NCBI RefSeq assembly: GCF_045635475.1 | Contig: NZ_JBJGXI010000027.1 | Span: 1-64,000 of the forward strand | Source: JBJGXI01 sp045635475 | GTDB taxonomy: Bacteria > Bacillota > Bacilli > Bacillales > Amphibacillaceae | Length of the DNA: 64,000 bases | Direction: 5' to 3' | In this document: piece after piece, positions 18,184 to 26,600 of the stretch | How the letters are laid out: each line of letters begins with the position of its first letter | How positions within the stretch are numbered: position 1 is the first letter of the stretch | Notes under the pieces: model-generated | The model's database searches: none | What the model was told of the DNA's origin: nothing | The model's input: only the letters and a program-made list of their open reading frames with translations | Position numbers and translations under genes: made by a program

Positions 18184-18633
18184 ATGGAGCTTGATCATAC
18201 AGACAGAAGTATCTTAGATTTATTAATCCAAGATGGCAGAATGTCTTACACCGATATTGGAAAAGAACTTGGCCTTTCTCGTGTAGCTGTCAGATCACGA
18301 GTAAATCAACTAATCGCGGATGGCGTAATTGAAAAATTTTCCTGTATCGTTAATAGTGAAAAAGTAGGCAAAAATGTCTCTGCCTTTTTCGAAGTTGACT
18401 GTGAACCAGCTAATCTTGTTGAGGTGGCAGAAAGCCTCGTGAACAATCCCGTTGTTGCTAGCTGTTATCAAATGACTGGACCTAGTACCTTACACATGCA
18501 TGTGTTAGTAAAGGATTTCGCACAGTTGGAATCATTCATTAATGAAGAACTATATGGATTAAAAGGGATAACTCGGGTGGAAAGTCACATTCTACTGCGC
18601 AGATTCAAGAGTAGAAGTGGCTTAAAACTATAA
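18184..18633 (+). CDS. Lrp/AsnC family transcriptional regulator (YwrC-like)
   Basis: A 149-residue feast/famine regulator with an N-terminal helix-turn-helix (DRSILDLLIQDGRMSYTDIGKELGLSRVAVRSRVNQL) and a C-terminal RAM ligand-binding domain (VNNPVVASCYQMTGPSTLHMHVLVKD). The ATG follows AAAGGAGATAAACACGTC. It is divergent from the gamma-glutamyltransferase/chromate genes; in B. subtilis the equivalent YwrC (ChrS) controls the chromate genes, so the same role is likely. Confidence 0.88.
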   Translation: MELDHTDRSILDLLIQDGRMSYTDIGKELGLSRVAVRSRVNQLIADGVIEKFSCIVNSEKVGKNVSAFFEVDCEPANLVEVAESLVNNPVVASCYQMTGPSTLHMHVLVKDFAQLESFINEELYGLKGITRVESHILLRRFKSRSGLKL

Positions 18634-18722
18634 CCTAAAGACAAAATAAATAGAGGCTCTGATTACAAGCCTCCAAGGTAATTTCTTTATACTTTTTTAT
18701 TCTATTCTTAATCGCAATGGAC

Positions 18723-18905
18723 TTAGTCTATCTTAGGAAGAACTCTTTCTTCTTTTGTCATCTCTGATTGACACAATGGGCATTTCGGTACCTCTTCAAA
18801 AGAAAATGACTCTCTCATCCATCCTGGACAAGAGTCACTGGTACAAGACCATACCATTGTATTTACTTCAGGTACAGGCTCTCTTTTATTATTATAGTAG
18901 GCCAT
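18723..18905 (-). CDS. YdjO-like small zinc-ribbon protein
   Basis: A 60-residue protein beginning MAYYNNKREPVPE with two Cys pairs (CTSDSCPGW and CPLC), the pattern of the cold-inducible YdjO family in Bacillus. The start at 18905 follows AAAGGGGACTTGTTTATA; an upstream extension with an unrelated hydrophobic start is not supported. The two pairs probably bind zinc. The molecular role is unknown. Confidence 0.7.
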   Translation of the reverse strand: MAYYNNKREPVPEVNTMVWSCTSDSCPGWMRESFSFEEVPKCPLCQSEMTKEERVLPKID

Positions 18906-19095
18906 TATAAACAAGTCCCCTTTCTGGGTATTACTCTTATTATATCCTATTTTTGCAAAAAAATAAAATCGCCGTAATAAACCGACAATTATAATAGTAT
19001 GATTCCTTTGCGAAAAAAATGTATATTTCTTTAACATAATATACTCATAATGTCTTCAGATAATTCAAATAAACATAATTTAAGGGGGATTTACA

Positions 19096-19566
19096 ATGAA
19101 TCACGAAAAATATTTAAACAAGGCGATTGCGTTGGCCGTAGAAAATGTAAAAGACCAGGGCGGGCCATTCGGCGCTATTGTCGTTTCTAAAGATGGTGAA
19201 GTTGTCGGAACTGGCAAAAACAGAGTCACTTCGACGAATGATCCGACAGCCCACGCAGAAGTACAAGCGATCCGTGATGCCTGCCAAAAACTCGGTAGCT
19301 TTCAATTACAAGATTGTGTTTTGTATACCAGCTGTGAACCTTGTCCAATGTGCCTTGGCGCAATTTATTGGTCAAGAGTAGAAAAAGTATATTATGCAGC
19401 AGATCAAAAATTGGCCGCAGCCGGTGGGTTTGATGACGCATTTATTTATGAAGAGATTGCAAAAAAACAAGAAGATAGAAAAATCCCATTCTATGCTATT
19501 AACCTAAGCGATCGTAATCTTCCTTTTGAAACTTGGGGAAAGCTGGAGGGTAAGACGGAATATTAA
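19096..19566 (+). CDS. guaD: guanine deaminase (cytidine-deaminase fold)
   Basis: Deaminates guanine to xanthine in purine salvage. The 156-residue sequence follows B. subtilis GuaD closely: GGPFGAIVV, the zinc site HAEVQAI (His and catalytic Glu) and PCPMCLGAIYW, then the domain-swapped tail AAGGFDDAFIYEEI. The ATG follows TTAAGGGGGATTTACA. No purine genes are adjacent. Confidence 0.9.
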   Translation: MNHEKYLNKAIALAVENVKDQGGPFGAIVVSKDGEVVGTGKNRVTSTNDPTAHAEVQAIRDACQKLGSFQLQDCVLYTSCEPCPMCLGAIYWSRVEKVYYAADQKLAAAGGFDDAFIYEEIAKKQEDRKIPFYAINLSDRNLPFETWGKLEGKTEY

Positions 19567-19627
19567 TAGAGTGCACAATTGTACAATGACACCCTTAAGT
19601 AATATAGAATCATCCTAATCTAAATTC

Positions 19628-19675
19628 CCTAACACATTTGATTGAACCTTCTTGCTTTCAGCCAAATGTGTTAGG
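19628..19675. terminator. hairpin between guaD and xylB
   Basis: A perfect 13-bp stem CCTAACACATTTG/CAAATGTGTTAGG with a 22-base loop lies between two convergent genes and could end both transcripts. Confidence 0.55.
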
Positions 19676-19684
19676 TAATGTTAG

Positions 19685-21184
19685 CTACTTCCGAAATTCC
19701 ATCAACTGTTCATTTAAATCCGATGTTTTGTTATATACTTGTTTATAAACACTAAATAACTTCTTATATTGCGCCGCATTTTCCTTGATTGGCAGATACG
19801 ATTCAGCTTCTTCTAGAAAAACATCTGCACACGCTTCAAGCGAAGGGAACCAACCACACCCATATGCTGCCAACATTGCGGCACCCATGCCTGGTCCTTG
19901 TTCACTAGATAATTTAACGATTTCAGCATCAAAGATATCTGCCTGCATTTGCAACCATTCTTTATTTTTTGCTCCTCCGCCAATCGAGTATACCTTATCA
20001 ATTGTTTTGCCATTATTGCGGAATATCTCAATTGATTCCTGTAGCGAAAAGGTGATTCCTTCTAATACTGCTCGAGCAAAGTCTCTTTTTCTATGTGAAC
20101 TATCCATACCAATAAAGCTTCCACGAATAGTTGCATCTGCATGTGGAGTTCTTTCACCGACTAAGTATGGTGTAAATAACAAGCCATTTGCGCCAACTGG
20201 TACATCGCCTACTTCTTTCAACAATGTGTCAAAATCTTCATTTTCGGCAAACACATCCTTGAACCATGATAAACTGTGACCCGCAGATAGTGTAACACCC
20301 ATTGTATAATAGGCATTTGGGGCAGCATGATTAAAATAGTGAACTTTGCCTTCAAAATCTTTATCACCGGTTTGCTCATACGTTAAGACGACACCTGAAG
20401 TACCGACACTACAAAACGTTTTCCCTTCTGAAAGGATGCCAGAGCCAATCGCACCACATGCATTGTCTGCCCCACCAGCGAACACATTTGTAGACTCAGA
20501 TAATTCTGTGTGCTTGGACATGTCAGAGGTAATTTTGCCAACATTTTCATGTGAATCAACTAACGGTGGACATATCGAGATATTAAGATCAAGCAGTTCA
20601 CAAATTTCAGTACTCCACTGTTTAGAACTTATATCTAACAAGCTCGTTCCAGCGGCATCTGAATAGTCCATCTCCAGCTTTCCGGTTAGTCGGTAACGTA
20701 AATAATCCTTAGGAAGAACGAACGTTTTTACTTTTTCATAAATGGAAGGTTCATTTTCTTTTACCCATAAAATTTTGGGTAGTGTGAAGCCTTCTAATGC
20801 GAGGTTTTTTGTTATTGAAATAAATCGTTCTTTTCCTACTTTTTCATAGATTTCCTGACATTGTTTCGTGGTACGCGTATCATTCCAAAGAATTGCGTTT
20901 CTTAGTACTTGATTTGATTCATCAAGCAGCACTAGACCATGCATTTGACCGGAAAAACTAATCCCTTCGATGTCATTTACGTCACCATCAAAGGCTCGCA
21001 CGAGTTCAGATAATCCTACAACCGTTTGACTTACCCATTGCTCCGGATCTTGCTCGCTGTAGCCTGTTTTTTCTTGAATTAACGGGTAAGATCTTGATAC
21101 TTCATTTGCTACTTCACCGTTCTGATTTACGAGTAATAGCTTGACAGAACTTGTTCCAAGATCGACACCAATTACATATTTCAT
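19685..21184 (-). CDS. xylB: xylulokinase
   Basis: FGGY-family kinase (499 residues) that phosphorylates D-xylulose to xylulose 5-phosphate for the pentose phosphate pathway. It has the N-terminal phosphate motif YVIGVDLGTSSVKLLLVN, substrate-site MHGLVLLD and WNDTRTTKQC, and the C-terminal FGGY signature region GITFSLQESIEIF with GGGAKNKEW. It follows xylA on the minus strand after a 138-base spacer that contains a hairpin. The start lies after AAAGAGGTGGAATTCC. Confidence 0.95.
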   Translation of the reverse strand: MKYVIGVDLGTSSVKLLLVNQNGEVANEVSRSYPLIQEKTGYSEQDPEQWVSQTVVGLSELVRAFDGDVNDIEGISFSGQMHGLVLLDESNQVLRNAILWNDTRTTKQCQEIYEKVGKERFISITKNLALEGFTLPKILWVKENEPSIYEKVKTFVLPKDYLRYRLTGKLEMDYSDAAGTSLLDISSKQWSTEICELLDLNISICPPLVDSHENVGKITSDMSKHTELSESTNVFAGGADNACGAIGSGILSEGKTFCSVGTSGVVLTYEQTGDKDFEGKVHYFNHAAPNAYYTMGVTLSAGHSLSWFKDVFAENEDFDTLLKEVGDVPVGANGLLFTPYLVGERTPHADATIRGSFIGMDSSHRKRDFARAVLEGITFSLQESIEIFRNNGKTIDKVYSIGGGAKNKEWLQMQADIFDAEIVKLSSEQGPGMGAAMLAAYGCGWFPSLEACADVFLEEAESYLPIKENAAQYKKLFSVYKQVYNKTSDLNEQLMEFRK

Positions 21185-21269
21185 TGGAATTCCACCTCTT
21201 TTTCGTTAGAATAAAACGCCACCCAGTCAAGGCACTCCCTAAACCCGATGGCATCTAAATACAACATAT

Positions 21270-21306
21270 ACCATCCATATACCCTATATCAGGTTATATG
21301 GATGGT
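21270..21306 (-). other. hairpin in the xylA-xylB spacer
   Basis: Stem ACCATCCATATA(A)CC pairing across an 8-base loop, with no T run after it. It is more likely to set the relative level of xylB, or to stabilise the xylA message, than to act as a full terminator. Confidence 0.5.
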
Positions 21307-21322
21307 TGATTTCTTCTTTACA

Positions 21323-22648
21323 TTATTCTCCTGCGTACGCACGTAATAAATATTGGTTTACTGTTGCTTTAATAACTTCTAAGCGACCAGATTTGTTTTT
21401 AATTTCTGTTTGATTAAGTGCATAGTCTTCTAGCTTTTTGAAGTCTGTTTTTCCTTCTACGATATCTAATCCAATACCTTCTTTATAGCTGCTATAACGA
21501 TCTGCAACAATATTTTCAAGTACTTGATCTTCAATTAATTTGTTAGCAACTTTATATCCTACGGCAAAGTGATCCATACCTGCTACATGTGCATGGAAAA
21601 GATCTTCTGGCTCAAATGATCCTCTTCTTACTTTCGCATCGAAGTTAAGTCCACCTGATCCTAGACCGCCATTTTTAATAATTTCATACATTGCCAATGT
21701 AATCGTGTATAAGTCTGAAGGGAATTCATCAGTATCCCAACCTAATAATGGATCACCTTGGTTGGCATCAACAGAACCTAGCATACCGTTGATTCGTGCA
21801 TAGCGTAATTCATGTTCAAATGTATGACCTGCAAGTGTAGCGTGGTTTGCTTCAATGTTGAATTTGAATTTGTCTGCTAAGCCATATTTTTGTAAAAATG
21901 CATGACCAGATTGAACATCAAAATCATATTGATGTGTTGTTGGCTCTTTTGGTTTTGGTTCAATTAAGAATTGTGCATCAAAGCCGATTTCGTTCGCATA
22001 ATCTACAGCCATATGGAAGAAGCGTCCAAGGTTATCAAACTCTAATTTCAAATCTGTATTAAGTAATGTTTCGTAACCTTCACGTCCACCCCAGAACACA
22101 TAGTTTTCCGCACCAAGCTCTTTACCAACTTCTAAACCTTTTTTAACTTTAGCAGCAGCATGAGCAAATACGTCCGCATTGCTAGTAGTTGCAGCACCGT
22201 GCACCCAACGTGGGTGGGAGAACATATTAGCTGTATTCCAAAGTAATTTTACTTTGCTATCTTTTTGATAATCTTTAATCATCGCAACGATTGTATCAAG
22301 ATTTTTGTTCGTTTCTCTTAAGTTATCACCTTCAGGAGCGATATCAATATCGTGAAAACAGAAATATGGAGCACCAATTTTTTCGAAAAATTCAAATGAA
22401 GCTTCCACACGTGCTTTTGCTAAATCCATGCCTGTGTAATTATTCCACGGGCGAATCGCAGTTCCACTTCCAAAAGGATCTGTTAAATCTTGTGTGAATG
22501 TATGCCAGTATGCAACACCAAAACGTAGAAATTCTTCCATCGTTTTACCATTGATTTTTTCTTCTGGGTTGTAAAATTTAAATGCAAGTGGATTGTTAGA
22601 ATCTAGTCCCTCGTATTTAATTTTGTTAACGTTTTCAAAGTATGCCAT
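21323..22648 (-). CDS. xylA: xylose isomerase
   Basis: Converts D-xylose to D-xylulose. The 441-residue length and the sequence fit the long class II bacterial enzymes: MAYFENVNKIKYEG, the catalytic His in CFHDIDIAPEG, metal ligands in FLIEPKPKEPTTHQYDFD, EANHATLAGHTFEHEL and SVDANQGDPLLGWDTDEFP. The ATG at 22648 is nine bases from AGGAGG; an ATG two codons earlier is too close. It is driven by the SigA promoter at 22700-22728 and controlled by XylR at the overlapping operator. A cre word lies in its first codons. Confidence 0.96.
   Translation of the reverse strand: MAYFENVNKIKYEGLDSNNPLAFKFYNPEEKINGKTMEEFLRFGVAYWHTFTQDLTDPFGSGTAIRPWNNYTGMDLAKARVEASFEFFEKIGAPYFCFHDIDIAPEGDNLRETNKNLDTIVAMIKDYQKDSKVKLLWNTANMFSHPRWVHGAATTSNADVFAHAAAKVKKGLEVGKELGAENYVFWGGREGYETLLNTDLKLEFDNLGRFFHMAVDYANEIGFDAQFLIEPKPKEPTTHQYDFDVQSGHAFLQKYGLADKFKFNIEANHATLAGHTFEHELRYARINGMLGSVDANQGDPLLGWDTDEFPSDLYTITLAMYEIIKNGGLGSGGLNFDAKVRRGSFEPEDLFHAHVAGMDHFAVGYKVANKLIEDQVLENIVADRYSSYKEGIGLDIVEGKTDFKKLEDYALNQTEIKNKSGRLEVIKATVNQYLLRAYAGE
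22624..22637 (-). promoter_or_regulatory. catabolite-responsive element (cre) inside xylA
   Basis: On the minus strand the sequence is TGAAAACGTTAACA, a full match to the CcpA site pattern TGWAARCGYTWNCW. It falls in codons about 4-8 of xylA, the same place as the well-studied cre of the B. subtilis xyl operon, so glucose repression through CcpA is expected. Confidence 0.75.
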
Positions 22649-22699
22649 TTTCATGTACCTCCTATTATTAATTATATTTATTGATCAAACTATGAGTCT

Positions 22700-22750
22700 A
22701 TTATAACAACGAACCGATACTTTGTCTATTGAATAAACAAAGTTTATAAT
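22700..22750. promoter_or_regulatory. divergent xylA/xylR promoters with xylO operator
   Basis: A near-perfect 25-bp palindrome at 22719-22743 (ACTTTGT...ACAAAGT, one mismatched pair besides the centre) is the probable XylR operator. It overlaps both promoters. xylA (minus strand) has TAGACA, 17 bases, TATAAT at 22728-22700. xylR (plus strand) has TTGTCT, 17 bases, TATAAT at 22722-22750. XylR bound here would block both, relieved by xylose. Confidence 0.75.
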
Positions 22751-22788
22751 AATATAAATTAAATGTATAATAACGAGAGGAAAGTGAG

Positions 22789-23970
22789 TTGTTACAGATG
22801 CATCAAACTTGGAATCAACATGTTGTAAAAAAAGAAAATAAAACGCTTGTATTAAAAATAATTAAAGAACATGCTCCGATTTCTCGCGCGCACATCGCGC
22901 AAGTAACCGGTTTAAATAAAGGGACTGTTTCCTCGTTAGTTAGCGAGTTACTTAGTGAGCAGTTAATTACTGAATCAGGTCATGGACAATCTAGTGGTGG
23001 CAGGCGCCCGATGATGTTGTTATTTAATGAAGTTGCTGGATATTCCATAGGTCTTGATTTAGGTGTTAATTACTTACTTGGTATGTTAACTAATTTAAAT
23101 GGAGATGTAGTAATTCAAAGAAAAATAGAATTTTCGAGTTTATCTTACGAAGAAATAACTGAAAAACTATTTGCAACGATTGATGAGCTAATCGCTTCTG
23201 CTCCTAAAAGCGCTTATGGAATTGTTGGTATTGGTATCGGTGTTCCTGGAATTGTCGATAATGAAGGAACTATTTTGCTAGCTCCAAACCTTGGTTGGAA
23301 AAAGATTAATTTACGTAAGGTGCTCCATCAAAGATATAACCTGCCAATTACGATTGAAAATGAAGCAAATGCTGGTGCCTACGGTGAAAAGATGTTTGGT
23401 GCTGGCCAAAGTTATAAAAATATTATATATGTGAGTGTTGGTATCGGAATTGGTGTTGGTTTAATTCTTAACGGTGAACTTTATAAAGGTAACAAAGGCT
23501 TTTCAGGCGAACTAGGTCATATGACGATAGAAGTAAATGGCTTGGCATGTCGGTGTGGAAATCGGGGATGCTGGGAGCTATATGCCTCCGAACAGGCTTT
23601 AGTAAAGAGGGTCAAAGAACTTGATATCCTAGATAATCAGGATATTACATTGGAAAAGATTAACGAGTTAGCTCATCAAGGGCATAGTCAAATCATTGAT
23701 CTTCTCGATGATATTGGATCCTATCTAGGTGTCGGAATTAACAATATTATTAATACTTTTAACCCAGAGCAAGTTATTATTGGAAACAGAATGGCAGCTT
23801 CTAATACATGGATCAAAGCCTCGATGGAAAACAGGATTTTCAATTATTCATTGAACTTCCATCAAGATGATTTAATTATCAATTTTTCATCATTAACGAC
23901 ACATTCGGCAGCTCTAGGTGTGGCAGCGTTTGCGATTGATAATTTTCTAGAAGTTGATTTAGTACAGTGA
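22789..23970 (+). CDS. xylR: XylR xylose-responsive repressor (ROK family)
   Basis: A 393-residue repressor with an N-terminal winged helix (HAPISRAHIAQVTGLNKGTVSSLVSELL) and a ROK sugar-binding domain: LDLGVNYLLGMLTNLNGDVV, GIGVPGIVDNEG, ENEANAGAYGE and the zinc motif CRCGNRGCWE. It is divergent from xylA across the operator. The TTG start (eight bases after GAGAGG) is preferred over an ATG three codons later. It ends at a strong terminator. Confidence 0.93.
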   Translation: MLQMHQTWNQHVVKKENKTLVLKIIKEHAPISRAHIAQVTGLNKGTVSSLVSELLSEQLITESGHGQSSGGRRPMMLLFNEVAGYSIGLDLGVNYLLGMLTNLNGDVVIQRKIEFSSLSYEEITEKLFATIDELIASAPKSAYGIVGIGIGVPGIVDNEGTILLAPNLGWKKINLRKVLHQRYNLPITIENEANAGAYGEKMFGAGQSYKNIIYVSVGIGIGVGLILNGELYKGNKGFSGELGHMTIEVNGLACRCGNRGCWELYASEQALVKRVKELDILDNQDITLEKINELAHQGHSQIIDLLDDIGSYLGVGINNIINTFNPEQVIIGNRMAASNTWIKASMENRIFNYSLNFHQDDLIINFSSLTTHSAALGVAAFAIDNFLEVDLVQ

Positions 23971-23985
23971 ATGTATGTGCCATAT

Positions 23986-24031
23986 AGTTAAAACAAGGAG
24001 AATTCTTTCTAAACTTCTCCTTGTTTTAACT
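23986..24031 (+). terminator. xylR terminator
   Basis: Perfect 17-bp stem AGTTAAAACAAGGAGAA with its complement, 15 bases after the xylR stop. Confidence 0.8.
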
Positions 24032-24033
24032 AT

Positions 24034-24340
24034 GGCTCTTTTCGTAAACTTTGTTGCTTTTTAATTACATATTTGAAGTGAAATCCATCGTAGTGCTCGA
24101 TGCAAAGTAGAGAAAAAGCTTGAGAGACAAGATCGGTGATTCTCGGCGGCCTCCAGGGTCCTTATTTGTGACAAAAAGGGCATTATTTGGATTGTGCGGC
24201 CACCAGCGCGCTTATTTAACTAAAAGGCACAGAAATTCTGTCTATTTTTAGTAGATAAGTGCTCTCATGTCCGCTAAATCATCAAATCTGTAATTTAAAA
24301 TGAAATAAGCTCCTTGGTGTCCGCTTCGATCCTTTCCGGG
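24034..24340. repeat. composite intergenic repeat
   Basis: The left part (GGCTCTTTTC...TTGCTTTTTAA...CGTAGTGCTCG) matches the start of the window. The right part (GCGGCCACCAG-G--CTTATTT, then AATTCTGTC) resembles 57290-57400. There is no gene. It abuts the truncated oxidoreductase remnant at 24353, so repeat insertion may have cut that gene. Confidence 0.5.
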
Positions 24341-24352
24341 GCTCGACGACCT

Positions 24353-24451
24353 TGGATAAATGTCAGCAAACGCAACGATTTCACACGCATTAGGAAATTT
24401 CAAATATGCCTCAATATGTGCTGTAGAAATCGCTCACGCTCCAATAATCAT
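24353..24451 (-). pseudogene. Gfo/Idh oxidoreductase N-terminal remnant
   Basis: Behind a good ribosome site (AGAGGTGATCAC) an ATG opens MIIGA, an in-frame stop, then AISTAHIEAYLKFPNACEIV and AFADIYP. This is the Rossmann start of a Gfo/Idh/MocA dehydrogenase with a nonsense codon where the second Gly of the motif should be. Similarity ends abruptly at the repeat at 24340. It follows an SDR remnant in the same direction, suggesting a lost sugar- or uronate-oxidation operon. Confidence 0.65.
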
Positions 24452-24492
24452 GTGATCACCTCTATTTAAATTATCAATTCCAGGTTATTACC

Positions 24493-24690
24493 TTATACTC
24501 CTGAATACGCCATAAACCCGCCATCAACAGGTAACTGGTGTCAAACACACTTGCCTTTTCGTCTACTACCCCATAAGTACATAATACCTAGTGCACTGCC
24601 ATACAATCCGTGTCCCGTCCTACAGATTATTTTCTCTATGATCGTATGATAAACATCCTCCCTCCAAAACACACACCTAAGTTAATCTAA
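24493..24690 (-). pseudogene. short-chain dehydrogenase C-terminal remnant
   Basis: The end reads QLPVDGGFMAYSGV then stop, the classic C-terminus of SDR enzymes of the mannonate/fructuronate and gluconate reductase type. Upstream pieces (IIEKIICRTGHG; VDEKASVFDT) appear in different frames, so several frameshifts separate them. The rest of the gene is gone. No function can remain. Confidence 0.65.
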
Positions 24691-24730
24691 TAACACCTTC
24701 ATATTTCTCCTTTAAATTTTTGCCCACAAA

Positions 24731-24766
24731 AAAGAGGTATAAAATGCTTGCATTTTATACCTCTTT
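24731..24766 (-). terminator. terminator of the ParM-like operon
   Basis: Perfect 16-bp stem AAAGAGGTATAAAATG with a 4-base loop, followed by a T run on the minus strand, about 40 bases beyond the second gene. Confidence 0.85.
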
Positions 24767-24806
24767 CCGATGATTTCTTGATTGGATTTGTTTGCTTTTA
24801 TAAAGC

Positions 24807-25175
24807 CTAACCACCAAACGCTTCTAATATATCATCAATTTCTTTTATATCGACTCCATTTATTTTTTTTTGCACACTTGTGGTTTTACCTGTCGGTCTT
24901 ATACTTGTTGTATAACCTTGGTCCATCATCGCTCTTATATCTGATAACTGATAAAGTATTTCATCGATTTTCTTTTGACTTGTTTGTTTCCCATGAAGAA
25001 AGTGATGTAATGCTGAAAAAACCAGATGTCCTAAAGTACCATTTTCCGCATGATATGCAATTTGATCATGTACAATGGAAGTAACCTCATGGGTTTCTCC
25101 TGTTCTGACATCAATGTATTCTTCCAACATCGTAACAGCGACTTTATGAATATAATCAGTATAGGTAGTAGACAT
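24807..25175 (-). CDS. small partner of the ParM-like protein (ParR-like position)
   Basis: A 122-residue protein with an N-terminal helical region (TYTDYIHKVAVTMLEEYID), a middle segment (HLVFSALHHFLHGKQTSQKKIDEILYQL) and a short acidic tail (EIDDILEAFGG). I do not recognise the family, but size, coupling to a ParM-like actin gene and charge pattern fit a ParR-type adaptor that binds both filament and DNA. The ATG at 25175 lies 5 bases after the upstream stop, with AAGGG spanning the junction. Confidence 0.6.
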   Translation of the reverse strand: MSTTYTDYIHKVAVTMLEEYIDVRTGETHEVTSIVHDQIAYHAENGTLGHLVFSALHHFLHGKQTSQKKIDEILYQLSDIRAMMDQGYTTSIRPTGKTTSVQKKINGVDIKEIDDILEAFGG

Positions 25176-25180
25176 CACAA

Positions 25181-26371
25181 TCAACCCTTATTCGATACTA
25201 ATTCGGCTGGCTGGGTATGCTGCTTTCTTAGATGATTTAACTTTGCTAATACTAATAAACCGAGCACGTTTAATTTTTCTAAATCCTCTGGAAAGTATAG
25301 TTCAATAGGACGACCTCTTTCTGCCCATTTCACAGCCGCTTCCTGAATTTGACGTTGTGCTAATTTAGCAGCGCCACCAACCGCAATGTATCTTACTGCA
25401 CCTTTTACCTCAGTAGAACTGCTACGGACACGATCGAATAGTTCAAGGTATTTAATGGCCATCGATTTTAATTGTGGTGTTACATATTTACTTATATCTT
25501 TTCTGACACCAGCAAATGGTTCAACATACCATTCAGATTGTCCTGCAGCAAGTTTTTCTTCCAACTCTGTCCTCGAATCAAATTTATACAATTCATTTTT
25601 ACTAATTTTTTGAATTATATTGTCTAGAAATTGATTGATGCCAAATGGCTCTCCTTCAACAGAAGCTACAGGTTTACTATTTTTAATCCCAACAAAATCT
25701 ACAGAATCCCCGCCAAGGTCTCCGATAATTATTCCTTTGCGTGAATCCCTGACCAGTGCATCGTCACAAATTTCCAACGTATCCAGGTCGCGTGTCATCC
25801 CTAAGAATGCACACGCCCCCTCTGCTCCTACAATAACATCTTCTATGATTAGCTTTACTACTACTTCTTTCGGCTCAGCAACGCCTGGAACTTTGTGAAA
25901 AATAATGGTGTGTGTGCCAATGAGACGCTGTTTCAACAGTTCTTTTTTCTCTTTATATTGTGTAGTCGGTAAGGAAACAGCTAGCTGATCAATGTGATAA
26001 TTAATATTCGTTTCATCAGGGGCTGATAGGAGCGCGTGATATGCAGCAATTCCAAACAAAAGAACATATGTCCGATCCTCATCAACTTTCTGATTGTTAA
26101 ATGATGTTAAACTTACATTTCTTTGTCTTGTTGCAGCCTTCCCTATATAATGAATTTCTCGTTTATCTACGATTGCTTGACTATTAGTTTCCACAATTAG
26201 ATTTTCTTCTAGAACTACATCTTCTTCCTCATATGGTTTTTCATAAAATTCTTCATCGAACAATGCGACAGCATTTGGCATTTGATATTCATTTACTATG
26301 CCATCTTCTGAAGCCAACACTTTATACCAGCTGTTTCCAACATCGACAGCAAGAAAACTATTTTTCTCCAT
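25181..26371 (-). CDS. ParM/StbA family actin-like ATPase
   Basis: A 396-residue bacterial actin homologue. Such proteins polymerise to push DNA or other cargo apart, classically low-copy plasmids. Nucleotide-site motifs are FLAVDVGNSWYKVLA (phosphate 1), GIIIGDLGGDSVDFVGI (phosphate 2) and AVGGAAKLAQ (adenosine motif). The ATG follows AGAGGAGGTTTATAC; the upstream in-frame extension has no ribosome site. It forms a two-gene operon with the small partner. No iterated parC-like repeats were seen in 26372-26600, so the cargo is unclear. It sits on what looks like chromosome, beside spore genes. Confidence 0.82.
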   Translation of the reverse strand: MEKNSFLAVDVGNSWYKVLASEDGIVNEYQMPNAVALFDEEFYEKPYEEEDVVLEENLIVETNSQAIVDKREIHYIGKAATRQRNVSLTSFNNQKVDEDRTYVLLFGIAAYHALLSAPDETNINYHIDQLAVSLPTTQYKEKKELLKQRLIGTHTIIFHKVPGVAEPKEVVVKLIIEDVIVGAEGACAFLGMTRDLDTLEICDDALVRDSRKGIIIGDLGGDSVDFVGIKNSKPVASVEGEPFGINQFLDNIIQKISKNELYKFDSRTELEEKLAAGQSEWYVEPFAGVRKDISKYVTPQLKSMAIKYLELFDRVRSSSTEVKGAVRYIAVGGAAKLAQRQIQEAAVKWAERGRPIELYFPEDLEKLNVLGLLVLAKLNHLRKQHTQPAELVSNKG

Positions 26372-26540
26372 GTATAAACCTCCTCTTGTTCCAATCCTAT
26401 GCACCACTATAGGCAACCTGTGCTAGTACCCACTTAACTTTTATAAATATTTGCAAATCATTACCTTTCAAACACGATTCTCATCCCGTTTATAGGCTTC
26501 CATTACAAAATTCCGCTCATGCCCATGGGTAAGCGCCCAT

Positions 26541-26567
26541 ACATAGTCATTTGCCCTGCATAGGATG
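26541..26567 (+). promoter_or_regulatory. putative SigK-like promoter of the CsxC-like gene
   Basis: AC (start of ACATAGTCATTT), 16 bases, CATAGGATG. The word GCATAGGAT is found at the same distance (about 40 bases) before the paralogue at 55162, and ACATAGTCATTT recurs upstream of the paralogue at 29649. SigK promoters have AC-type -35 and CATANNNTA -10 boxes. Confidence 0.5.
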
Positions 26568-26600
26568 CATTATCTTGATTTTTAGGGAGGATATAGATAA

